64,000 nt of DNA. Source: Dama dama (taxonomy: Eukaryota; Chordata; Mammalia; Artiodactyla; Cervidae). Positions 11,701 through 23,700 of this stretch are shown here, in pieces; position 1 is the stretch's first letter; each line of letters starts with the position of its first letter. The position numbers and the translations under genes are program-made. Under the pieces are notes generated by a model. The model was not told the DNA's origin. It did no database searches and saw nothing but the letters and a program-made list of their open reading frames with translations. The stretch is taken from contig NC_083694.1 of NCBI RefSeq assembly GCF_033118175.1, positions 34,371,608 through 34,435,607 of the forward strand, read 5' to 3'.

Positions 11701-14700
11701 CAAAGGTGATTAATTTCTTGACTGGAGTTTTATAACAGATTTTGTTTGAAAAGAGATTTCTATTAAGTACCCATTAATGTTTCTTTGCCTTTTAAATTTA
11801 GTATTAACCATTTTATGGTTTGTTCTTGAATCTTCAGTACCTAAAATTCCAACTCAACAATGTTATGACTTACTTAAAAATCATATTTAATTTTATTTCT
11901 TCAGGTTCAGTGGGCCTGAATGGTATAGCTCTAGTGTGTCTTTTTATGGTCTTTTAAATTATTAATCTGTAGTTAATTTGTGGTTCTACATTACTTCTTA
12001 AATGCCGGAATGTCTGAGTGGCAAGATTAAATTTGCATTAGGTACACTTAGACAAACTTAAAACCAGATTTTGAGAGCATGGGAATAGACCTTTATTTTT
12101 AAAAAAGTTCATTTTTGGGAATTGTCCTCCATGCTAATGTGCATGAATTAACTACAAAACCCTTTCGCTTTCTGAAGTATTCCTTTTTTCATCTTTTTGA
12201 AAGTAGAATCAGTCCTAAAGTCCAAGTTTCTTAGTTAACACTTAATACAGAAATGACAAATACTTTATTCTACTATAAAATATTTTATTAAATAGAACAC
12301 CTTAATTATAGCTCAGATGTCATTCTACCTCTTGTCTAATGAACATAACTTGAGATTCCCTGTCCATTACTACATACTTACAAAAAACTCTACAAAAATC
12401 TGTTAAATGAAAAAATAGTTCTGGAGTATGGTGATATAACTTTGTAGCACTTTAGCGTAAGAGAATAAAAAGCAGAATTATGTTTTATCATATTAATTAG
12501 CTTTCTCTCCCCTTAATGATAAACTCTGAAGTTTATCATTATCACCACTATTACATGTGCTCATCCTTTTCCCCTTGTTACCATGCATTAATTGTTCCTC
12601 AGATAGTCTTAGGTATAAGGCATTTTACCAAGAATACAACGGTAAACACAAGGCACATAGTCCCGACCCTCATGGAACTTACATCCCAGTGGAAGGCACA
12701 AACAGTGTATTTCTAATTACACTGAACAAAGCGTCAGTTAACCGTTTTGATAAATGGTAAAAAGAAAGGCATGGTCTTTGCTGTAGAAGCATATAATCTT
12801 GGAAGACTAGAGAAAGGCTTCCCTTCAGAAAGTTTGAACTGAGATTTGAAAGGTCAGTAGGGAGGAGGAAGTTAGGAAGAATATTCCAATAAGAAATGTT
12901 TGCAGAGGAAGAGGAAGGTGTCTGCTCCTATTGAGACACTAAAAGAAAACAAATAAGGCTGGAACTTAGGATCTGAGGGAGTGAACAGCATAAAGTTGAG
13001 ACCCAGGAGATGTGCCAGGGGACTAGATCACCGAGGGCCAGGTAGGCCATGGTGAGGATTTTGGTTTTTATTATGAGAGTGATGGGAAATCATTCAAGGG
13101 TCCAATGCAGATAAGATCTGCAGTTTTTTTTTAAGCTTGCTATAACTGTTATATAAATTCTGTGGGCTTTTGCAACCTAATAGGGCTGTTAAGAGAGGCA
13201 ACAAGTTTAGGCTGATAAGGTGCAATAGTTTTGGTTTGTGGGAAGACCCAAAAATCTGCCTGCAATGCAGGATACCCGGGTTCAATCCCTGGGTCCGGAA
13301 GATCCTCTGGAGAAGGGAATGGCTACTCACTCCAGTATTCTTGCCTTGAGAATTTCATGGACAGAGGAGCCTAGTGAGGTACAGTCCATGGGATCACAGA
13401 GTTGGACATGACCAAGGGACTAATACACTTTCCCAGACCAATTAACATCTTAGCTCTGAATTCATATTTGGACTGAAATCCTAGTTTGACACTGATGATT
13501 TAGACAAGCTATTTAACCTTTCGTTGGTTCTATTTCTGTCTGCAAAATGGGTACTGTTGTGCTAAGTCATGAGACTTGTAAAACCAAAATGATACTGATG
13601 CATCTGAAGGACTTAGTAGAACTGAGTTCTTGGCACATAGTAAAGTGAATAAAAGCTAATTGTCATTACCATTCCTAGGTTTTGGCCTCCATTTTCTAAA
13701 ATGTATTCTGGACTTGTAAAATGGCAAGGAATCTCACTTGTTGCTCACAGGAATGTTAGTGAATTTACTAATTCAGGAATTCCATGTCAGTTAGGTGTCA
13801 TTCCAGCCATCTCTTCGAGGCTTCCAACATTTCCTATCCTCACAGATCCTCAATTCTTTCTAAGCTCTAAACCACTTATTTCCTTGAATCAATTAGTGAA
13901 ATTAGCCCTTTCTTAGAGAAAGGTGACTCCGTGAAACTTCTTACACTGCTTAATTTTAGATAAAGTAAAACAGAAAAGAAACAAACTATTTGTTCTTTGA
14001 CTGGAGCAATGGTAGTATAGTAATGAGCATAGCTGCCTTCCAAAGGTTATCTGAACTAAGGATGACTAGTCAGGTTTTGGAGAAGGACATGGCAACCCAC
14101 TCCAGTACTCCTGCCTGGAAAATCCCATGGACAGAGGGGCCGGTAGGCTACAGTGCATGGGGTCACAAAGAGTTGGACATGACTGAGCGACTTCACTTTC
14201 ACTTTTCACTTTCATGCATTGGAGAGGAAATGGCAACCCACCCCAGTGTTCTTGCCTGGAGAATCCCAGGGACGGGGAGCCTGGTGGGCTGCCGTCTATG
14301 GGGTCGCACAGAGTCGGACACGACTGACGCGACTTAGCAGCAGCAGCAGCAGCAGTCAGGTTTGGCTTATATGCAGGGAGATAATTTATTTCAATTGAGC
14401 AAATTAGTAGACATGTACATGATTGTATTAAGTGTTTCAGAGGAAGGGGGATGGGAGCTATCATTTATCTGCATTTACTTCTGTGCAAGACATTTCTACA
14501 CTGGAAGGGGCAGTGTGTACAGTAGTCAAGGCCTTAATTTTTGGGACCAGGCTACCTATAATTAAATTCTGCATTGTCTACTTGGAAAAGACCCTGATGC
14601 TGGGAAGGACTGAAGGCAAAAGGAGAAGAGGGCAGCAGAGGATGAGATGGTTGGATAGCATCACTGACTGAATGGACATGAGTTTGAGCAAACTCCAGGA

Positions 14701-17700
14701 GATAGTGAAGGACAGGGAAGCCTGGCATGCTGCAGTCCATGGGGTCACAAAGAATCAGACATGACTGAGCGACTGAATAACAACGACAACAATATCCTCT
14801 ACTTACTAGCTGGGTGGTGTGACTGTGGGCAAGTTCCTGGACCTCTTTGTGCCTCATTTTCTTCATCTGTAAAGGAGAGCTAATTACACCTACCTCAAAG
14901 GGAGATTTTAAGAATAAATTACTTAATGCAAAGTATTTAGAATAGTGTTTGGCATGTGCTAAGTCTTTATAAATGTTGGTTATTTGTTACTTACCATTCT
15001 TTCGTTGAAGACACAGGTAACCCTAGATGTATTGTTAAATCTATTTCATGGAGGCTAAAACTGAAGCTCAGATAATTTGCAGGGTTTTGTACAGGATCAT
15101 ACAGGAAGCAGTGGTGGAAATAGGACTAAGAACCAGCTCTGGCGAATCCCAGAGTCCATGGCATTTCTATAATGTCCTGCTCCTTCCATTTGTTTAGGGC
15201 CTGGTGCCTGGCCACAGAGTGTTTATCAGATTTATTGGGAAAGTGAGATTTAGCATATAATAAAACCCATAAATGATAATTATGGATCATGATTAAGATT
15301 CACACTGAGTGTTGAGATAGTAAGTAGCGTAGGCATTCAGAGTGTAGGCTAAAAGTTGGGAAATGTTAATGCAGAGTAGAGTTTAAGCTGGCTTCTTAAA
15401 GGGATAAGTTAGAATCAGAGTAAGTGGTGGAAGAAGCCATCTAGAAGAATAAATAGCAGAAACAGACGCCTGATTAGAGGCCTACGAGAGTAGTCCAGGT
15501 GGATAGTTTGTGAAGCATTCTTTGCTAAGAGTTCACAAACAGGTGAGTCTGTTCTGAGATAAACACTTTCAAATAGGTATATACATAGCCTCCATTTATT
15601 TTTATATTTAACTAAGATTATTGAGTGTCCACAATGTGCCAGACATTTGATCTTACTACAGTCTTTCTTACCACAACCTTGTAGCATATTTATTACATAT
15701 TTGTTACTGTCTCCACTTTTCAGATTAGGAACTTGAGATTCATACAGAGTTACATTATTTACCTAGGATTATACTAGGAAGTGGGCTTTCCCAGTGGCTC
15801 AGCAGTAAAGAATCTGCCTGCGATGCAGGAGACACAGGAAACATGGGTTCGATCCCTGGGTCAGGAAGGTCCCCTGGAGGAGGGCATGGCAGCCCACTCC
15901 AGTATTCTTGCCTGGAGAATCCCATGGACAGAGGAGTGTGGCGGGCTATAGTCCAGAGGGTCGCAAAGAGTTGGACACGACTGAATCGACAGCACAGCAC
16001 AGCATACTAGGAAGTAGAAGTGGGAACCAAATACCTTGATTCCACATCTCTTGCAGTTCCTACCAAGAGAGAAACCATTTACTTAAGGAAGGTTTGAACC
16101 TATGAGACTTCGTTCATTCTTTGTTGACACAGGATTGTTTTGAAATTTAATTTTTATTCTAAAGTTTTTCTTTTTTTTTTCAATGCCAGGAATTCTGAAT
16201 GTAGGGTAAAGTATATCTTGGCATTTTCCTGGCATTTCTTTACAGCAAATAGCTTGTTTTGTTTTCCATCCTACAGTCATCCTTACTCCATCCCCAATCC
16301 GAGGAGCGGGAGATGGAATGGAAACTGAGGAGCCACCTAAATCTATTGAAGTTACTCCTGGAATCCAACCTATAATACATCACAGCCTTCAGAGTCCACG
16401 AAAGAAAGCAGTCCCATCAGAGAGCCCAGGAGTTCTTCAGCTAGGGAAGATTCTGACTGAAAAAGCCGTGGAAGTCGAAGCTGTAAGAATATTAGTTCCC
16501 AAAGCTGCTATAACCCATAATATCCCCTACAAAAATGCAAAGGTTAAGTCTCTGGGACAGCACAAAGGAGAACTCCTTGGCCAGCCAGAGGGAGTCACAG
16601 AACCCAGAAAAGAACTGTCCGAGGTAAAGAATACGTTGGAAAAGCTCAAGAACTCTGAACGGAGGTTGCTACAGGACAAAGAAGGCCTTTCAAACCAGCT
16701 CAGAGTGCAGTCAGAGGTAAGAGCAGCCTCAACAGCGCTAATGACAGTGGCTCTTAACACCTGGGCCTTCGAAGCCTGCATGTTAGAATGCACATACACA
16801 GTGTTATAAATATAGAATAAAATGTATTTCTCTTAGAATGTCATTCATTATAACTTGACATTACTCCAAAAAGCTTCCTCTTAAATTTCTCATTCTCTTA
16901 GTGCCTCTACTAGAATTAGTTTATGTTGGGAACTTATATTCTAAACATGGTTGAAGATGACCTGTAAGGTACTTTGGACAATGTGAGGTACTTTGGACGT
17001 TGTGCAAGACCACCTATAAGTTATTAAGGAGGTTACAGCTAAGAACTCACAGGCCAGAGATTAACCAAATTGACTAGATAGTAATCCTTGCTTTAAGAAT
17101 CCATAAATTCCAAGTATTTTTTCTATGTATAGATGATAATTAGAATAAAGAAGATTGTGGAATAAGTATTGGTATCTTCATTGTAAATTGGAAATTACCT
17201 ATATTGCTTGATTTACTTTCTTTAAACTTTTGTTGTTCAGTCACTAAGCTATGTCCAACTCTTTGCAACCCCATGAACTGCAACACTCCAGGCTTCCCTG
17301 TCCTTCACTGTCTCCCGGAGTTTACTCAAACTCATGTCCATTGAGTTGGTGATGCCATCCAACCATCTCTTCCTCTGTCACCCCCTTCTCCTCCTGCCCT
17401 CAATCTTTCCCAGCATCAGGATGTTTTCCAATGAGTTGACTCTTCACATCAGGTGACTAACAGAGAAACAAAGTGAGGAGTGGTAAGGCAATATTTGCTA
17501 AAATGTAAAGTTTAAAGGCTATTAAAAAAAAGTTCATAGTCTTTAATCTTTACATCTTAGTAAATATTGCCTTACCACTGCCCACTTTGTTAGATTATAC
17601 ATCTTTCTACTAGATGTTAGTCTTTATAAGTGACACCATGGTTACTGATTCTTATCCAAATATTGTTTCTAATGTATTTAATAATATATTTTAAATAACT

Positions 17701-20700
17701 AATTTGAAATTACAAAACTAGTACATATTTATTTGTAAACATCTTGGAAAATACAGAAAAAAACAATGAAAATAGTATCACTTATAAATACCATCCAGCT
17801 ATAAATGCATAATTATACATATTGAGTTCATTTTTGCCTTGTAATTTACTTTTTTTAGTTGTTAATATTTTCCCATGTCTCAAGATAATATTTTTCCATG
17901 TCTATTAAAATATCATCATTAATAGCAACAGTGTTTTTCAATGACTGTACCATATACCAGTACCTTTTATTGGACATTCGTTTTAATTTTGTTTCATTTT
18001 TTATAACAATGTGAAGAACATGATTATAGACATCTTGAATTGCTTTCTTTGCTTAAATTCTTAAAAATCCTATGGCACAAAGAAACCAATTTTTAAATGT
18101 TGAAAAAGATTTATAGAACACTGTCATACTTTTTAGCAAAATTTATTGGTTCAGTTTTTAATTTTTTGCCTTTAAATGTTGACAAGAGACAGTTTGTAAT
18201 TTTTATGATAATGATTTGTACTCTTAAGAGGCTCAAATTATAACCACATGGACTATAGATTAATAGAGATATAGACGTGGTATGTATATATTATGAAACT
18301 TAACTTTTTGATATCACTTTTTGATATGTACTTGTAGTAATGGAGGTCCAAATTACATGAAGCAGTTTCTCTTCTGTTCATTTTGCTACATTGAACTCAC
18401 TGGCATTACTTTGAGCTTGTGTTGGTCATGATTTCTTCCAGGTCAATCGTGAGTTAAAAAAGCTACTGGTGGCTTCTGTTGGGGATGACCTTCAGTATCA
18501 CTTTGAACGTGTAGCCCGTGAGAAAAATCAGCTTATTTTAGAAAATGAAGCCCTGGGTCGAAATATCGCTCAGCTTTCCGAACAGTTAGAACGGATGTCG
18601 ATACAATGTGATGTGTGGCGAAGTAAATTCCTCGCAAGCAGGTATTTTCTATTTTATTTCCTAGTTTTTGCTCTGCCAGATTTGTTGACCCTCCTAATGC
18701 AAAAAGAAAAAAATGGATTGTAGTGTGAAAATTTCTGACTGAGATTGTCAGATTACCTCATACATTATTTAAGAGGTAGACTCTCCCTTCTCCGGATGGG
18801 TCATACAATAAATAGTAATTCATTTCCTACTTTTTGCTCTGTCAGATTTGTTGACACTTCTAATGCAAAAAAAAAAAAAAACCTGGATTGTAGTGTGAAA
18901 ATTTCTGACTGAGATTGTCAAATTAACTCATACATGATTTAAGAGATGGATTACATCTCCTCTGGATGTAATCTGCCTAAATGGAAAAGTGCTAGCATAA
19001 AGCTACTCCCTCATTCCAGAATTCTAAGTTACTCTTCTGTAGTGGAAATCACTCTGACTACAATGTTTAAGATCAAAACAAAACTAAACTCAGACAGCTA
19101 ATAAATATTTAAATTTTTAAAAGAAGATTTTTCCCCACGTCCTCTCTAAAAACTCACATTATCATTGCCACTCCATAATGTCTTATTTTGTCTCTCAGAC
19201 TCTGTTCTCATTGCTCATTTAACTACATCATTATAGAGCTTCCCAACCTTTTCTCTCCATGCACAAATAGAAAGCGATAATAATCTGCATGGTGTACTGG
19301 ACGAGGCTACCTCTCCAGTAGAGGTGAGAACCTCAGGCCCATGAACACACTGGTAGTTGGGAAGGTCTCTTATATGTTACGATTTTCTATTCATCCCCTC
19401 CTTCCGACTTTGAGTTACTGGAGAACAGAATCTGGGTGTTATCCGTCTGGTGTATTTTCAGCATTTAGCTCAGTGCTTCACATATGTTTAATAACATTGA
19501 TTAATAACATCATCTGGAGGTTTCTCACAAACACCAAAGGTTTCCAGGCTGTACCTTAAGAACCACTGATTGTAATGAATATATTTTTAGAAAATTATTT
19601 CTTCATGTCTTAATATCAGTGATACTTTCTAATAATTGATTACTCTGTTAAAATCCTTAATTTGTTTTCTAATTGTACTAATAAAGGATGTATTTGGAGA
19701 AATGAATTTACTGTTTATTGGCTTAGAATGAATAAGTTAATTTTTACTGAACAGCTTAAGAAGTAAATCGTGCATTTTACAGATTACTACAATATGTAAC
19801 TTATTAAACATTCTGATCAATGTTAATAGTAATACTTTGGGGGCAATAATAGTGAAACCAAACTTTATTGATATTTTAGTTGATTTAATCTTTTAACGTC
19901 AGAACTGTTTTCATTTTAAGGAATTCAGTGGTTACTGTGGTCTGAGACTTTAATTTTAGGTGTAAGATTTTTCAACTGAATAAAAATACTTTAAAATTTT
20001 GCTTCAATTCTATCACTGGAGAATTGTTATATACATTTTGCTACATCCAATCAGAAAACATGAAGCTGTTTTTTTTTTTTTTAAACAAAAAAGGGAATGA
20101 AATGGCTCTGTGTATGCTAATATGAAAAAAATCATCAAGGTAAATTATTAGGTGAAAAAGTGAACTACAGAGAAGTTTGTATTAAATAATTCCTTTTTGT
20201 AAATAAAATTAATATATTTATTTCTATACATACTTTTATGCTTATGTATGTATAAGTTATTTTTTTCTAGAAAAATGTATTGGTTACTTTATTGATTACT
20301 GATTATAAGAGGAGGGGCCAGGCTGCTGGACAAGAAGACTTCGTTTTCCTTTTATACAAACCTCTCTATATTTAATGTTTTTCTAATGGCAAAAAGGTGA
20401 TGAGTGGTAGAAAAATAACTTTTGTTTTTCCCTAAAATTTTCTCTATTTGAGAACAATGACAGGGAGGCCTGGCATGCTGTGGTTCATGGGGTCGCAAGG
20501 AGTCGGACACAACTGAGTGACTGAACTGAACTGAACTGAATGTTATTTTTCTTCCAAAACTTGATTAATCTAGAGTGAGACTGAAGTACATTCCAAAGTC
20601 ACTAAACAGGAAAGTTAAAACACTGTTTTCTTTGTCATTTTGTAAACAGATATTTTAATTGAGTCCCTTTAATGAGGTCTAAGCTCATAAACATTTTAAA

Positions 20701-23700
20701 TGTTATGAACTGTCATGTTGGAGAAGACTCTTGAGAGTCCCTTGGGCTGCAAGGAGATCCAACCAGTCCATCCTAAAGGAGATCAGTCCTAGGTGTTCAT
20801 TGGAAGGACTGATGCTGAAGCTGAAACTCTAATACTTTGACCATCTGATGCGAAGAGCTGACTCATTGGAAAAGACCCTGATGCTGGGAAAGATTGAGGG
20901 CAGGAGGAGAAGGGGACAACAGAGGATGAGATGGTTGAATAGCATCACCGACTCAATGGACATGGGTTTGGGTGGACTCCAGGAGTTGGTGATGGACAGG
21001 GAGGCCTGGCATGCTGCCGTTCATGGGGTCACAGAGTCGAACACGACTGAGTGACTAAACTGACTGAACTGAAGTGAAGGTTTAAAAACTGAGAAGTAAT
21101 TTGACAGTGTTAAATCTTTTTTCTAAGTTTTTAAAAATGACAGTGACAGAGGTAGGTATATTAACTTTTTAACACTGCCTGAGAATCTATATGTAAGATT
21201 TTGATCTTTTCCAGGGTTATGGCAGATGAGTTAACCAACTCCAGAGCAGTTCTGCAGCGTCAGAACCGTGATGCACAGAGCGCTATACAAGATCTCCTGA
21301 GTGAACGGGAACAGTTTCGTCAGGAAATGATTGCTACGCAGAAGTATGGCACTTGTTTACATTCTGAGCCCTTCTACTTTCTCCTGCAATTTTTGTTATT
21401 GTTATAGTTCTTTCATATTTCTACATTTATTAACTCACTGAGCATATACTTTGAGTAGCATTTTAAAATAGCAGCCCAGGGAAAGGAGGAAGAATGAAAA
21501 AAACAGAAGACATGTTCTTATATTCTTAGTGGGGGAGAGATTAGTTATATCTATAATGGAAAAAATTTTTGCATTTAAAAGTAGTTTTTGGTTACAGTTT
21601 TAGCAGTTTTGTATAGATTTTGGTAGAAGCCAAAAAGTGTACTGGTCTTTACTTTGGAGGGAGATCTTTTTGAGAACTGTTCTACAGTATGAGAGCTTAC
21701 TTTCATGTCCATATGCACCAGAACTGTCAAAATTGAAAGTCTTCCTTAAAAAAACTTTATACTTTTATGTAATTGATTTCTTACAAATTAAATAAGTAAA
21801 AGTCAAGAGAAAATTATAGGGGACATTAGAAGAATGAAAACACAAATATATCAAAATATCAGATTTTGTGGGAGGCAACTAAAGCAGTGTAGAGGGAATT
21901 AATAAAGCTATAGCTTTAAATGCTTATTGTAGAAAAGGAAAGAAAGGGCTCATCAATAAACTAAGCTTCCTTTTTAAGAAATACAAAGAGTAAATTAAGC
22001 AGAAGGAAAGAAAAGATGAGAGCAGAAATAAATGAAATAGAAAACCAAACACTGGTTCTTTGAAAGGATAAATTTACAAAACCTCCAGGCAGTATAATCA
22101 GGGGAAAAAAAATAAAGATACACAGCATAAGAAGGAAAGGGGTACACTACAGAGTCTGTAGTCATAAGATAATAGGGGATGTTATGAACAACTCTTTTCC
22201 AATCAGTTCAACAGCTTACATAGACAATCTGCTTAAAAGACAGACTAAGAGAACACTCAAGAACAGATAACCTGAATAGCCCTGACCTATTAAAGCAATT
22301 TACTTTGTAGTTAAAATTCTTCTAATAAAGGAAATTCCAGTCCTACATGGATCAACTGGTAAATACTAACAAACATCTAAGGAAGAAATAAAACCAAATT
22401 TATACAAACTTTACTAGAAAATAAAAGAACAGTTCTACCTTATTTTATGAGGCCAACATCATCTTGATACCAAAACTATACAGAGGCATTACAAGAAAAC
22501 TGCAGGCCAATATCTATCTATAATGAATATAGATGCAAAAATCCTTAATAGAATTTTAGTGATTCAAATCCAACAATATATAAAAAGCTTTATACATCAT
22601 GGCCATGGAGGTTTTACCCCAAGAATTATAGGTTGGTTTATCATTTAAAAATCAACCAATAAAATACCAAAAAATTATTTTATAAATATATATATATATA
22701 TATATATATGCGCACACACATAACACATATATATATACACACACACATATGCATACACACATATATATACACACATACCATATAAGCATCTCAATAAATG
22801 CACAAATTAAATAAGTAGTTCTATAATACTACCTGAGTATATTATATTTTACCTGTACTAAAATAAGAGAACCAAAAAGGTACTGTTTGTTGATTTCCAG
22901 ATAACCGTAAAATCAGTTTAAGTGCTTTCTGTAATCTGACTTATTTTACCAGACTTCCTGGTTTATTGAACTCTTGAGAGAAAGAGGAGAAAGAAAGTAT
23001 ATGATTTCAGAAACATGTTTCTCAGCATTCTTGATTTTTATATTTTATCCTCTTACTAATGTTCAGTGCTGTGTGTTGCTGCAGGTTGCTGGAGGAGCTC
23101 TTGGTCTCTTTGCAGTGGGGAAGGGAGCAAACTTACTACCCTAGCGGGCAACCTCACAGCACAGCAGAACTAGCATTAACAAATCACAAGTTGGCAAAAG
23201 CAGTAAATTCTCATCTTCTGGGAAATGTTGGCACAAATGGTCAAAAAAAGGTTCCATCAACAGTTGAATTCTGCAGTACTCCAGCAGAAAAAATGGCTGA
23301 AACGGTAAAATATTTCTCTTTCGTGATCTGTAAAACCTCTAAGACTGTCCTCTTACATGTTATAAGGAAAAGTGCTTGGCACTGGGAGTTAGGAAATATG
23401 GAATCAAACTTGATTCTCATGCTAATGAGCTAGTGACCTTGGAGAAAATTATTTCATCCTCTGAGCTTAATTTTCTCAAACTCTATTACTATACTTTTGA
23501 GGAGAAAAAAGTGTAATTGTTTTTAAAGATGGCCATTCCTGTCTTAGTTCAGCTGCTTGCCCTATTGGTTTCTATACAACTCGTACCTCAGATTCAGTAG
23601 ATGACGTTGGTTCCTCATTCACAGAAGAAAAAGAGGGTAGAGGCAGAAAACTCCCTCCAGGTCCCAGCTTGGTATCTCGAAGCCTAGCTTATGTGGCCTC

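Larger units (their letters stand above)
5715..16276. other. BLZF1 intron (10.6 kb)
   Basis: Largest BLZF1 intron, bounded by GTAAGT at 5715 and 'ctacag' ending at 16276. It holds an MLT1-like LTR with SINEs, a CHR SINE, G-rich tracts, a mariner MITE, a hAT-like element, a tRNA-Gly-like fragment, BovB and Bov-tA copies and several MIRs, each listed separately. About 7870-9760 and 11180-12500 show nothing recognisable beyond AT-rich unique sequence. Confidence 0.8.
16717..18441. other. BLZF1 intron
   Basis: AT-rich. Contains the BovB/BovA fragment (17236-17457) and a long inverted repeat (17466-17591). Nothing else recognised. Confidence 0.7.

Noticed and set aside
16318..16809. Start of BLZF1 at the internal ATG of its second coding exon
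   Set aside because: The upstream exon 5684-5714 joins in frame and gives the conserved N-terminus; the internal ATG is residue M25 of the full protein. The open frame also runs past the donor at 16717 into the intron.
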